This document shows positions 32,401 through 42,603 of a stretch of 64,000 nucleotides of DNA, in pieces. Within the stretch, counting starts at the first letter, position 1. Every line of letters begins with the position of its first letter. The DNA comes from Amyelois transitella. Taxonomy: Eukaryota > Arthropoda > Insecta > Lepidoptera > Pyralidae. The stretch is taken from the NCBI RefSeq assembly GCF_032362555.1, contig NC_083508.1, positions 2,199,001-2,263,000 of the forward strand. Reading direction: 5' to 3'. Below the pieces are notes generated by a model. The model had not been told where the DNA came from, ran no database searches, and was given only the letters and a program-made list of their open reading frames with translations. Both the position numbers and the translations under genes were made by a program.

Positions 32401-35400
32401 AACAGTTAGCCAAACAGCTGAACGTGGCGGCCTATCAGTATTTTCAAGACTGTTGGCTCTGTCTACCCCGCAAGAGAAATAGACGTGATAATATGTATGT
32501 AGGTTTCAGATCATTCGACGTCCTGTTTGGCGTAGTGGACGGATTCACTTCTGAACCAAAATGGTCCTGAGTTCGATCCTCGGTCAATTCTTGATGGTAA
32601 AAGATGTTTCCTAATTGGAATGGGTGGTGGATATTATGTATTGAAGTATTTATTATGAAAGATTGAGTTAGTAGCCCATAACACAAGTCTTGCACTCCTG
32701 ACTCCTCTCTAGCGATATGAGGAAACTGGGATATATGCCAAGAGGAGGATGAAGAGAATAAAAATTTGCGATATGTTTTTAAAATCTGAAACATAAACCT
32801 ATGTAAAAGATGTATATTTTTTTCTAACACTATTTTAATTTTAATTCTTAACACATAAACAAAAATTATAAAAAAAAACAACTAAACGTGGCCTGTCAGT
32901 CTTTCAAGACTGCTGGCTCTGTCTACCCTGCAAGAGATATAGGGGTCAGGCCGCGAAAATTGTCAATTGTATCACAAAAGTAACACAAGACATTTTGAGT
33001 TACCATAACACAAATGTAACCCAAAAGCAACGAACATTTTGAGTAAAGTTCGTTTCAGATTGGTGACTAAAATAACCTTAACGAATATAAGTAAGTAACT
33101 GTAGTAAAAATGAAGTAGGTAATGAAAAAGTAAATAAATAAATATATACGCGACAAATTACACAGATTGAGTTAGCCTCGAAGTAAGTTCGAGACTTTTG
33201 TTACGAGATACTAACTCAACGATACTATATTTTATAATAAATACTTATATAGACAAACATCCAAGACCCAGGCCAATCAGAGAAAGTTCTTTTCTCATCA
33301 TGCCCTGGCCGGGAATCGAACCCGGGACCTCCGGTGACACAGACAAGCGCACTACCGCTGCGCCACAGAGGCCGTAAAAAAGGGTTTGAATAAAAGACTT
33401 GTAATTTTACCAATATTTTTAATTTCAAAAATATTATGAACACAACTAACTTTCTGTTGTACTGCACATACCACTACTACTAGCAGGGAAAACTTGTAGA
33501 ATCCCGATTATCCGAAATTCCGATTATCCGGACTCGCGTCACGGCTCCAGTACCGCGCTACTAGACATGTGGGGACAAGTTTAAACGCGCCTCCGAATGT
33601 TTACTCCCGCTCTCATCTCAAAGAAGAGACTGACACTGAGGGTGAATGTCAAGGAACATCTCACGCAGAAGCTTTTGAAGCTCTAGAAATAGCTTTTAAG
33701 TGGTTTGAAAGACAGGAGAAATCGGATTCCTTACAGCTGTTACAACAGAAGCGCATCAGGGATTTGGCTGCAATGAAAAGATGTGATTCATTACGACAAA
33801 GATCAATAACAAGTAATTTTCAACCAAAATTGTAAATAACATTAATACATATTACAATGTCATTCATTATATTTGAACCACATATAAAAACCCCGCGTAT
33901 ATTTGGTTCTTTTATATCACTTGTGTACCACAGACATTGACCAGTAAAATTAACTCATCGCGGTTTGTAAATTTGAGAATATTTTTTTAAAGTAAATAGA
34001 ATACTTAGGTAAACATTTTTTTAGGGCTCTCAAATAACGCAATACCTACAACCAAAACAATGACTTATATTTTTTCTGTTTGCCTATTTATCTGGCTGGA
34101 AGAAGCACGACAGAGAGGAATCAAACATCAATAATTATTATTTCAACGGGAGATTGTAGGTAGCACCATTTAAACTAAACGACTTTCAATTCACAGAATG
34201 TGAATGCGGCTTTACAAATCTATTGTGTTACGCAACATGTAAATTTGTGTTACAATAACACAGAAGTAATACAAGCGTAACACATATGTCATACAAAAGC
34301 AACACAAAAGTAAAATATTTAAAATATTTTTTGGTTATAACTTGGTTATTTATTACAATTAGACGCTTATGAGCGATTCCACGCACACTTTAAAACACTT
34401 TGCATAGAAATTCGGTACAAAAATAAACAAATCTCTGTTACTTACCTTCAAAATCACAATTTTAAATTTTTTATTCAATCAGAGCAAATTATGTAACGGA
34501 CTTTCAAAATGCCTCCTGTGACAAAACAACATTGTCTGCCTTTTTTACATTTATATGTCGGTTACAGTGATGCCATATTAAAATTTTTTTTTGCTATTTG
34601 GTAGTTTTAATCAAAACAATGGGTATAAATTCGTCACACAAAAAAAAATGTAACACAAAAATAAAACACTTTTTTTATTTTAAACTGTCGTCAAACAAGT
34701 TATATCTGGAATTTTTGCACCGGTATTACAGTAACAGTAGGGGCTATCATATTATTCTTCGATGGTAAACATATATTTAAGGTATACTTTACAATTTATG
34801 GAGTATATCTTCATAATGGTAGTTCGACAAAAAGCGACCAAAAGTCACACAAAAAAATTGACAATTTCGGCGGCCTTACCCATAGACGTGATTATAAAAA
34901 TGAATGAATAAACAAATATATCTATGTATAGGAGTAGTAATAGTAGGGAATTAACAAATATAACACGCAATTCATACGAACATCGGTGCGAATGAAAAGG
35001 TGAAAATGTGTTCTGTTGCTGTTACGGGGCAAAGACTTATATCTGACCTACTCTCACATTTTATAACTCTATGGCCACGTGCATTCGAAACTTAAAATTA
35101 AAAAAAGAAATCCTGCTCACTCGAATCCAAATTCAAAAGAAGACCACAGACACAACAATAAACACACCTTTTTTTCATCGTGTTGTCGCACCATCCTAGT
35201 TAATAACGAAGTACTGGCAACTTGCACAACTTAACTCGCGCACTTGCTTAGCGTCAATGCGAGTATAGTTGCTGGTTACCACAAATTATACATGAGAGCC
35301 ACCTTGAACTCTAGCTACGAAAACAGGCGGTGTTTTGTACTTAAAATAAACATATTACAGACGGTTATGGTAATCTTGAAAGGAAAGCGGTTATAACGAA

Positions 35401-38400
35401 GTGATAAAGATAAGTTATTGTGCAAATTTATTTATAACCTATGGTCCATTTTATTTTAAATTTGGCTGGAAAATAGTAACCCTTAACTATTTTCCAGCCT
35501 ATAAAATTAACTTTAGTTGAGGTTGCAATATTAAGTAAAACACTTTATTATGCAGGATGTAGGCAGGACTATTACATTCTACCAGATCTACATATATAGC
35601 TCCTATCAAACAGCGAATGCGCGAAATAACTCGATGAAACTTACATTAATGAAAGTAAAGAGCACATCATAATTAAATGGTCCTTCATAAAAAAAAAGTT
35701 CTACTCCATTGTTAGATCAGTTACTAAATAATCTAAGACTCTATCGCCGCGCCGCGCCGGTCAGAATGTTCCACTTGTATCAAGAGGACATTCACTCGAA
35801 AAAATTAAGAGCAATTGAACATCAATAATTAATTGTACAATTTATATGTTAAAACAATAGATTATAGAACACATCGGTTGATTGACATGCTTCCATATGG
35901 TATCCAGACCACAATAAGATTACTTTAGCCTTATATTTTCTGATAGTTAAACCCACTTCATTTCTGCACGTAAATATCGTAAAGGGATAATAGTTTAAAC
36001 AATCAGTGCATTAACACTTTACCGTACTTTATTTCACAGTGTTATATCTAAATATACTACTAAACTAAAAACTGAACAACAAATTTCAAAATCACTCGAC
36101 TCCGACTTGAGAACGGACACGCACGCAGACGCACACTCATAACATACATACATCACGCCTCTTTTGCATAGAATCCTCATAGTTCTATTGTTTCATCCAC
36201 ATTCATCAAACTTTACATGCAAGCTCGTTTCTTTTGGGGTTTTCGTAACAGAACTTTTCAAAAATCTTGGTTTTCCATTTCAACGTTCGCCCATCCTTTA
36301 AACCCATCCTTACAAGTTTAAACATTTCATTAATCCTCTCAATGTAACCAAACCATGAAAACTCGAACAAATCATGCCCCATTGACCCTATAATCACTGG
36401 TTAAACTTATACCTCAGACTCGAGCAATGCATTGCGGACGATCCATCAGACATAAGCGAATCAACTACCTACTAATAACTGTTTCATCTCCCAACGAATG
36501 CTCACGCGATGAGCATTGTATTAAAGTCACGTGACTTCGTGTGGCAGTTGTAAACACACGAACCAAAACATACACTGTTAGTGGACACAATGGTAAATAT
36601 GACACCTGCATTTCCGTTCAACAGTCTCGTGACTGTCTCACGGAGTCTCGTGATATTTTTTCTTTTACACTTATGTCAAAAAGGGCCAAATAACAGTACA
36701 CATATACATCGCAATAATTAACGGACACCTCAGATATTTATATTTTAAGGAGGGATTTTAAAAATTCCCTGTACTTATAGAAGATTATGTCATTGACTCG
36801 TATTTAACGAATTTCTGTACAAACGAAATTTTAACTTCTTTTTTACAGTTCAATTTATATGTTCTCTGAAAATGTCGAAATGTTAACTGAGAAACGCCTC
36901 CGAAGTTACAAAAACAGAGTGGCATAGGATAAAACAAGTTTGTCACAAGACGAAAAAAAAATGCATCATTAGATAGAACTTTTAATTTTTGGGATATATT
37001 TTGATTGTTTTATAATTTAGTACGGCACAGATTTATGGTGATTAATACTTACCTCACTGGAGGCTGATGAACCCATAAATTTATTTTAAATTAACTGTTT
37101 ATCGCAACACACGGCACTGATTAGGTTAAACGGTAATGATAACGGATGCAATGCTGGCTGCTTACAAAATAAAAAATACGAGATGGAAGAAACAAAAAAA
37201 GAATGGTCAAAAATTCGAGTTTAGAAATTTGAATCAAATATGGTTGACACGTACACTTATCAGACAGAAAGTTAAAAATAGTAGGTATCTATAAAAATCA
37301 AAGATTTTCTGTTCCGATACTTTCGCGCCAAAAGTATCAGTGCCGCCGTCAACCTGACCGGTCGGACCTGAAAATTGCAGGCGCACTACGGCCGAGTGAA
37401 GGAGGACAGTCATGTTACCTCGTGTTTTGTAAACATGTCACCTGTGTTTTTCATTAAAACTGGATAAAACTGGTTAGAGCAGTGGATTGGAATGGCCAGG
37501 GTTGTGTTCCGGAGTTCATTGAGAATGAGAATACATATATATAACATCCAAGTTCATGTCAAGCCATGTGCAATCTAAGCTTCAGATATTTAAGCTCAAA
37601 CTTAAAGCAAGTTTTTGTAATTCGCAATGGTATTTGTACACGATTTACATTTCACATTTCAGAGATAGAATCAATTACTTCGTAATATAACTGACATTTT
37701 TTAAATCTTAAATATTTGGTAGATATATGAGCATGTGACAAAAATACTACTTACAAAACTTTACATACCTATATTATCTTCCAACTTTGTGTCTAATTCA
37801 AACCAGACAGTACCCTTTATTCAATGTAGAGATACATCAAGCAGTAAATCACATATGAACTGTCCATTTTATGAATGCTTTTCTTTGAAAACCTTTTAAT
37901 GTCTGAACTTAAACATTAATTACCTACTTAATATATAATCATGAACAAGAACTGTATGTGTTTTCTAAAGGGACCATTGTCGATGTATAAAATAAATTCC
38001 GTAAATGGAACAGATAAATCTGAATTATCAGCCAACAATACGTAAAATAGAAATGTGACAAATTTTTAGGGGAACCTGCCTGCTTGTCTTATTAAATAAT
38101 TCTTTGACTTTTAATGACTATGACAAATAGAAATTGTACATATACATATTTGCAGTTTGATAACAAGAACAATAGGAACATTCTTTAACAGTGTTAATAA
38201 ATAATAAATAAATAAATACAGGACAAATTAAACAGATTGAGTAAGCCAATATCCTGTGTGCCATTTGTGTTATGAGATACTCACTCAGTGATACTATATT
38301 TTATGATAAATACTTACTAATATAAACATCCAAGACCCAAGCCAATTAGAAAATGTTTGTTTCTCATCTGGCCAGGATTCGAATCTGAACCTATTGTGTC

Positions 38401-41400
38401 ACAGATAAGAACACTGCCTCTACACCACATAGTCTGTTAATTAATTTAAATATTGATCTATGACTTCACACTAATAAATTTGTAAATATTACTGCTTTCA
38501 TAATATTTTCATAACAAGTTTATACACTATTTACTAGTGTCCGACCGAAGCTTCGGCTTCGGCTTCGGCTTCGGCCACCTTCGGCCAAAAAATCCACCTT
38601 CGGCGAAACATTCGGCTTCGGCCCAAAATCCGGCCGAAGCCGAAGGTTTCGCCGAAGGTCCGAGCGACCGTCGAGATTGAACGAACTGTTACGAAAGTCA
38701 TGAGGCGGCGGGGAGTCACTGTCAAAATATCACATTGCTGATTGCATGCATCAAAACAAGTCCGTACGTGTATTTAAACGAGTGTTTTTGTAAGAAATCA
38801 AATCATTATTTTTTACCAGTAGTATCACAAACTTTTATCTATACATATAATAAAACATTAAAAATATTTTGTCTGTACATTTAGTATTTTCGACTGAAAT
38901 GGATAGAGGGACACTTAGAATGAATAAAAGAAAGCAAAAATATTTTTTTTTAATTTCTTGTCTGTCTGTCTGTATGTATGATCACGATTATCTCCGAAAG
39001 TACTTAACCGATTTACTTCAAACTTTCACCAATTGCTTTGTTTTAACTCAGAATAACATTTAAAGTTTGTTTCATCAAAATCGGTTCACAAAAAAAAAAG
39101 TTATCAACATTTGAATGAACTCAAGGCATCAGTATGCCTGCAAATAAGTTACGAAATTAAAAATTCAAAGTCATTTATCATTATACGACGGCATTATACC
39201 TATAACATATAAATATAAGTGAAAGGCGACTAAGGGATGGGCTTACAAACTTGGGATTCTTTTTTAGGCGATGGGCGAGCAACCTATCACTTTTTGAATC
39301 TCAATTCTATCATTAAGTCAAATAGCTGAACGTGGCCATTCAGTCTTTTCAAGTCTGTTGGCTCTGTCTACCCCGCAAGGGATAAAGACGTGACCATATG
39401 TATGTATGTAGTCTACTTTAATTTCGACACCAACGCAACGGCTTCGATGGTCCAGTGGTTAGCCCGTAGATATTTTTTATTATTAAAAATATTTTTTTTT
39501 TGTATTGTTTGAGTATTTTATGTAAAAAAACTGAAAACCAAAATACCTACTACATATAATAAAACGGTTAAAATATTTTTTCTGTACATTTAATATTTTG
39601 ACTGAAACGGATAGAGAATTTTTTTTTTACATTTTTTGTCTGTCTGTATCTGACTGTATGATTAAAATTCAACTCGAAATTTACGCGGACGATGTCGCGG
39701 GCAACAGCTAGTTTATCTCTAAACCAACCACCTCTATGATATAACATCAACTTCTATATGAGACAGTCAATATATAAACCTTCAATATTGAGGTTTTGAA
39801 ATGATTTTAATATTAATTGTAGCTTGTAGACAATATTGAACAAAATTAATTACTGAGTGCTGAGAGAATATAAACCTTCGGCTTCGGCTTCGGCCGAAGG
39901 TTGTGGCGATAGCCGATTAATCGGCTTCGGCTTCGGCTTCGGCCAAAAATAGACCTTCGGTCGGACACTACTATTTACTAAGCTAACATTGATAAAGATT
40001 ATTAAGTTAATTGTATCTTTGCTACTTAAGAATGCCAGATAAGACACATTATTTGTAATATTTATTGTAAAGTCCTGTTTAGTGTTTAAAAATTCCATCT
40101 GTAATAGTTTAGCATGATAAGTTCACCAATTTAAATAAATGAACATACCAGAAATTATTACATGTAAGAATAAAAAAAATATACTTACTCCTTGCTTAGT
40201 AATAAAAACAGTAACAAAAAAAAATAATTTCCATGCTTTTGACAACCCTGATACTTACAAAGACTAATGCATAGTAAATCCATGCACCCAACTCACAGAG
40301 GCAGTTTAAATCAAACAAAAATATACGTGAACCAATTATAACCAGATCTTTGATTCCAGATCAGCGTGATAAGTGGAAGTTGTGATGTGAAAGAAGATGA
40401 AGTTACAGGAATAAAAAAGGGGATCATAAAATGGTTTGGTCATGTGGCGAGGATGAATGAAAGCAGGTTGACTAAGCAGATATAAAAGGGGAGTGTGGAG
40501 GGAAAGGGTGGAGTGGGAAGGCCTAGATGACCATATCTTGATCGAATTAAGGACATCCTTGCAAGGGTCAAGAGTACCCAAAACCGCCGAGCTTGCATGA
40601 AGAGAGTTGAAAGAAGAATGAAAGTTATGAATGTGAATGAAGCAAAGGAAGTATGCACAGATCATGGCAAGTGGAAAGATGTAGTCTCTGCCTACCCTTC
40701 CGGGAAAAAGGCGTGATTTTATGTATGTCACATAATATTCTTGGATTACATACATTTTCTCTATTTTATTTGACTATTTCAAAATTTATTAAGAACTCTC
40801 AAAACTTTTTGCTAAATAACATAAAAAAAGCAATGTTATTCTTTTTAAGACTAAAAATGTTTTGAACTTTGAAACTTAAATTGTTTGGTGTAAAGGACAT
40901 GAATCATCTATTGCATGTACATACATATTTTATTGTTCTCAGACTATGAGTTGCAGGGATGGACAGCCTTTATGGGGTAGTGGTAGTGTGCTTGTCAGTG
41001 ACACAGTATGTCTCAGGTTTCAAACCCAGCAGGGCATGATGGGAAAAAAAAAGTTCTGATTAGTCTGGGTCTTCAATCCTTATCTATATAAGTATTTATT
41101 ATAAAATATAGTATTAATGAGTTGACTAACATGTAAAATTTTATTGATAATTGTATACATTACTGAAAGTAAAAATTTAAATGAGAGGTTTATTAATCTT
41201 TTACATAGAATATTATAACAAGTTGAAAAACTTTTAATAATCATTCTGTAATATGCTAGGAAGTTTTATCAAATAAAATGAAATCAATGGAACTTTGCTC
41301 TTACTCTCAGGAAAGATATACACAGATAAAATACGTTATTCCAATAATTAGACTGCAATCATTTATTAACTGCCTAATAACATTAATATAAACTTAAATA

Positions 41401-41689
41401 GAAATCAAAAATATTGCGGTCTTTTGAATCAGCGAAAATTATGTCAAGCAACTAACTCAACATTTTCTAGTCCACCAGAACAAAATACAAGTTCTAAAGG
41501 AAAAGTTTATATACAGAAATTAGGTCATTACACTCACCGGCTGTGATATATCTGGAGATAATCGTGGTGCTGTTTCGGCAAACAGTGTTGTACGCTCCTG
41601 TTGCTCTCCCATAGCAGTGTCACCAAGACGCACAGGTGGCCTACCAGGGTCAAAAAGCGAGCTGGAATAAGAGTGCTGGCTCCTCTCAT
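29320..41689 (-). CDS. TMEM107: TMEM107 homologue, ciliary transition-zone membrane protein (3 exons)
   Basis: Exons 41538-41689, 31872-31972 and 29320-29480 give 137 residues; human TMEM107 has 140. Phases 2 and 1 match. TMEM107 is a four-helix membrane protein of the ciliary transition zone that works with the MKS module to control ciliary composition. Matches to the family: LIPARFLTLVGHLCVLVTLLW at the N-terminus (human LVPSRFLTLLAHL), LGLTMFSTTVSLISIGAHGS across exons 2-3 (human LSGVSMFNSTQSLISIGAH), and YWPIFAFCSVLPALADISVA (human YWYIFVFCSALPAVTEMAL). Intron 1 is 9.6 kb and holds most of the mobile DNA at 32-41 kb. The exon 2 donor GTATCC is weak. In insects, cilia occur in sensory neurons and sperm, so narrow expression is likely (inference). 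Confidence 0.9.
29645..29885 (-). repeat. Repeat A in TMEM107 intron 2
   Basis: Reverse copy with CATACATACCTATAATCACG tail and GGGAACGACACGGCA head; a central deletion removes part of the middle. Confidence 0.65.
30215..30465. repeat. Dispersed non-LTR-like fragment
   Basis: Contains AAAAGCTGAAGAGTTTG, ATTTATCGAGAAATC and GACGAAGTCGCGGGCACAGC, in inverse orientation to the copy near 45600. Confidence 0.6.
30780..30870 (+). repeat. Repeat A tail fragment
   Basis: Only AAACGTGGCCTATCAG to GTGATTATATGTA is present, in TMEM107 intron 2. Confidence 0.6.
31340..31560 (-). repeat. Repeat A, headless
   Basis: Reverse copy in TMEM107 intron 2, with GTCACGTCTA-type tail altered by a short insertion and ending in GCCTTTTACGACATCC. 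Confidence 0.65.
31872..31972 (-). CDS. TMEM107: TMEM107 exon 2
   Basis: Encodes LVGGFAASIALILVEMTTF then ILGLTMFSTTVSLI, the second helix and the conserved motif after it. Flanked by acceptor TTGCAG and the weak donor GTATCC. Confidence 0.88.
32005..32218 (-). mobile_element. Non-LTR retrotransposon 3' end
   Basis: Reads [18 protein letters not shown] to [13 protein letters not shown] with CATA repeats. It lies about 30 bp upstream of the TMEM107 exon 2 acceptor in gene order. Confidence 0.75.
32240..32502 (+). repeat. Repeat A
   Basis: Forward near-complete copy, head GTGTGGTTCCCGGCACC to tail ATATGTATGTA, in TMEM107 intron 1. Confidence 0.7.
32512..32760 (+). mobile_element. tRNA-derived SINE, variant head
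   Basis: Box A-like TTTGGCGTAGTGGACGGA and box B-like GAGTTCGATCC, followed by a body with AAGTATTTATTATGAAA and AACACAAGTC shared with the other SINEs. The head differs from the CTCTGTGGCGCAGCGG copies, so it belongs to a distinct subfamily. Confidence 0.6.
33130..33374 (-). mobile_element. tRNA-derived SINE
   Basis: Reverse copy with head TGGCGCAGCGGTAGTGCG and box B GGTTCGATTCC, ending in GGGACAAATTA-like and ATATATTT sequence. It is nested inside the 1.94 kb element. Confidence 0.75.
33495..33835 (+). pseudogene. pogo/Tigger-family transposase relic (C-terminal part)
   Basis: Open frame from about 33569 reads ALEIAFKWFERQEKSDSLQL then RIRDLAAMKR and ends near-basic at NFQPKL-stop. This matches the C-terminal tail of Tigger/Jerky-type transposases. 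Just upstream, ATCCCGATTATCCGAAATTC repeated as CCGATTATCCGGACTC resembles pogo-family terminal repeats, so a 5' terminus appears fused to the 3' end of the gene by deletion. The DDE catalytic core is absent. Confidence 0.65.
34882..38526. other. TMEM107 intron 1, left part
   Basis: About 3.6 kb of AT-rich intron. An old, degraded reverse copy of the retroelement C-terminus lies at 36142-36400 (FSWFGYIERINE recalls WFGHVERMNE). A decayed reverse tRNA-type SINE lies at about 38195-38432. No other feature was recognised. Confidence 0.45.
38535..39970. mobile_element. hAT-like non-autonomous transposon with 16-bp inverted ends
   Basis: The ends are exact inverted repeats TAGTGTCCGACCGAAG and CTTCGGTCGGACACTA, flanked by the 8-bp direct duplication CTATTTAC (38527-38534 and 39971-39978). 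An 8-bp duplication is the mark of hAT elements. Both subterminal zones (38550-38665 and 39876-39960) are packed with TTCGGC/GCCGAA units in both orientations. The interior holds other repeats: a decayed non-LTR-like piece (38838-39110), a repeat A copy (39220-39410) and a tRNA-like head with GATGGTCCAGTGGTTAGCC (39447). No transposase is present, so it would need one supplied elsewhere. Confidence 0.85.
40355..40730 (+). mobile_element. Non-LTR retrotransposon 3' end, older copy
   Basis: Contains KWFGHVARMNESRLTKQI-type sequence with a stop and frameshifts, then the usual GTAGTCTCTGCCTACCC and GATTTTATGTATG end. It carries a short internal duplication around the GAAGAGAGTT block. In TMEM107 intron 1. 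Confidence 0.7.
40955..41126 (+). mobile_element. tRNA-derived SINE, decayed
   Basis: Head CTTTATGGGGTAGTGGTAGTG, body GGGCATGATGGGAAAAA and AAGTATTTATTATAAAATAT; box B is degenerate. Confidence 0.6.
41538..41689 (-). CDS. TMEM107: TMEM107 exon 1 (start codon)
   Basis: Encodes MRGASTLIPARFLTLVGHLC onward to IYHS plus two bases; donor GTGAGTG. The start ATG at 41689 places LIPARFLTL at the same distance from the N-terminus as in vertebrate TMEM107. The loop after helix 1 (CLPKQHHDYL) retains the CLP found in the human protein. Confidence 0.88.
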
Positions 41690-42603
41690 GCCTTCCACAG
41701 TATTTTTAGAAAACTTTATTTTAAACTGCGCTAGCCAGACGAAACAAGTTTTTCAGACAGGAAAAGATTTTCTTTGTTTACTGTCAAAAATGTCATGGCG
41801 ACAACCATGCGACATCAAATTGGCAATGACATTCTTAATTATTTCCAGAGCAGATAAAAATAACACCTTCATAAGCTAAAGCTTGCACGCGGCAGGATTA
41901 CAGTAACACGGCAAAAAAATGCCCCCCTCCATTTAGTTCATACAGAAACAAAAAAGTCTCAGAAAGTCAGAAAAACGCAGTTATGACTTGCAAGTTTTAA
42001 CTTTGGCGGGCTAACCACGACGCCTATATGTATTACATTTCTTCATCTTCATACATAAATACTTGGGGCAAGGGCGCGCGGGAGCTCCACAAGGCGCTCA
42101 GCAAACGCCTGAGGGAGGCAACAGGAGACCCTCGCGCGGGCAGCTTTCTTGCGAATGAATGCTGCCTGCGTGATGGGAACCCTTCCTAGGGGTCAAAATT
42201 TAAACAATAATGTATTTATCTTGTAATTTAGAATAGTTTTTTTTTTTTTTATTATTATAAAATAATTAATATTAGTTTAAATTATTTAATTAGGTATATT
42301 TATTATTAGTACTTTTCTGATTAATTATAAACAATTGTATGTAATATTTATAAACAAATAAAGCCATATACTTCTACATTATGTCTGAAAAAAAAAAAAA
42401 AAAAAAATACTTCCATGGCTATACAGATGTCAATATCACATGCAAATGTCAATGTCAGAACAAAAAAAAATAACTTCAAACATAATCTTTTCCTGACGCT
42501 TTTGCTTTGCTTTTCTCTCGGTTTTTGCCAATGAAAATAAATAACAGTGCACTTTCACAATATTATTATTTAATTTGAGATTGAACTTCATCAAGCTAAA
42601 TAA
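41690..42603. promoter_or_regulatory. Divergent TMEM107/HIRA promoter region
   Basis: The 914 bp between the two start codons must hold the 5' UTRs and promoters of both genes, unless distant non-coding exons exist. No TATA box can be assigned. It is interrupted by a poly(A)-tailed retroelement at 42065-42407. Confidence 0.5.
42065..42407 (+). mobile_element. 5'-truncated non-LTR retroelement with poly(A) tail
   Basis: Starts with GGGGCAAGGGCGCGCGGG, is GC-rich for about 130 bp, then AT-rich, and ends in an A run of about 20. The flanks share AAATACTT (42057-42064 and 42405-42412), a plausible target duplication. It inserted between the start codons of TMEM107 and HIRA. Confidence 0.7.

Larger units (their letters stand above)
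32942..34881 (+). mobile_element. DNA transposon-like element, about 1.94 kb, inserted in a repeat A copy
   Basis: Imperfect terminal inverted repeats: left end GGGGTCAGGCCGC then AAATTGTCAATT; right end, read inverted, GGGTAAGGCCGCC then AAATTGTCAATT. The flanks are pieces of one repeat A tail (ending GAGATATA at 32941, resuming ATAGACGTG at 34882), which gives a 3-bp ATA target duplication. The ends are rich in GTAACACAAAAG-type sequence. Inside lie a SINE (33130-33374) and a pogo/Tigger relic (33495-33835). No transposase of its own is visible. A 3-bp duplication fits PIF/Harbinger or CACTA elements, but the family is undetermined. Confidence 0.7.

Noticed and set aside
38550..38720. Coding region with EAEAEA-type repeats
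   Set aside because: The translation arises from GCTTCG/GCCGAA units at the end of a hAT-like element, mirrored at its other end.
41601..41879. 92-codon plus-strand frame
   Set aside because: Overlaps TMEM107 exon 1 on the opposite strand and shows no family resemblance.
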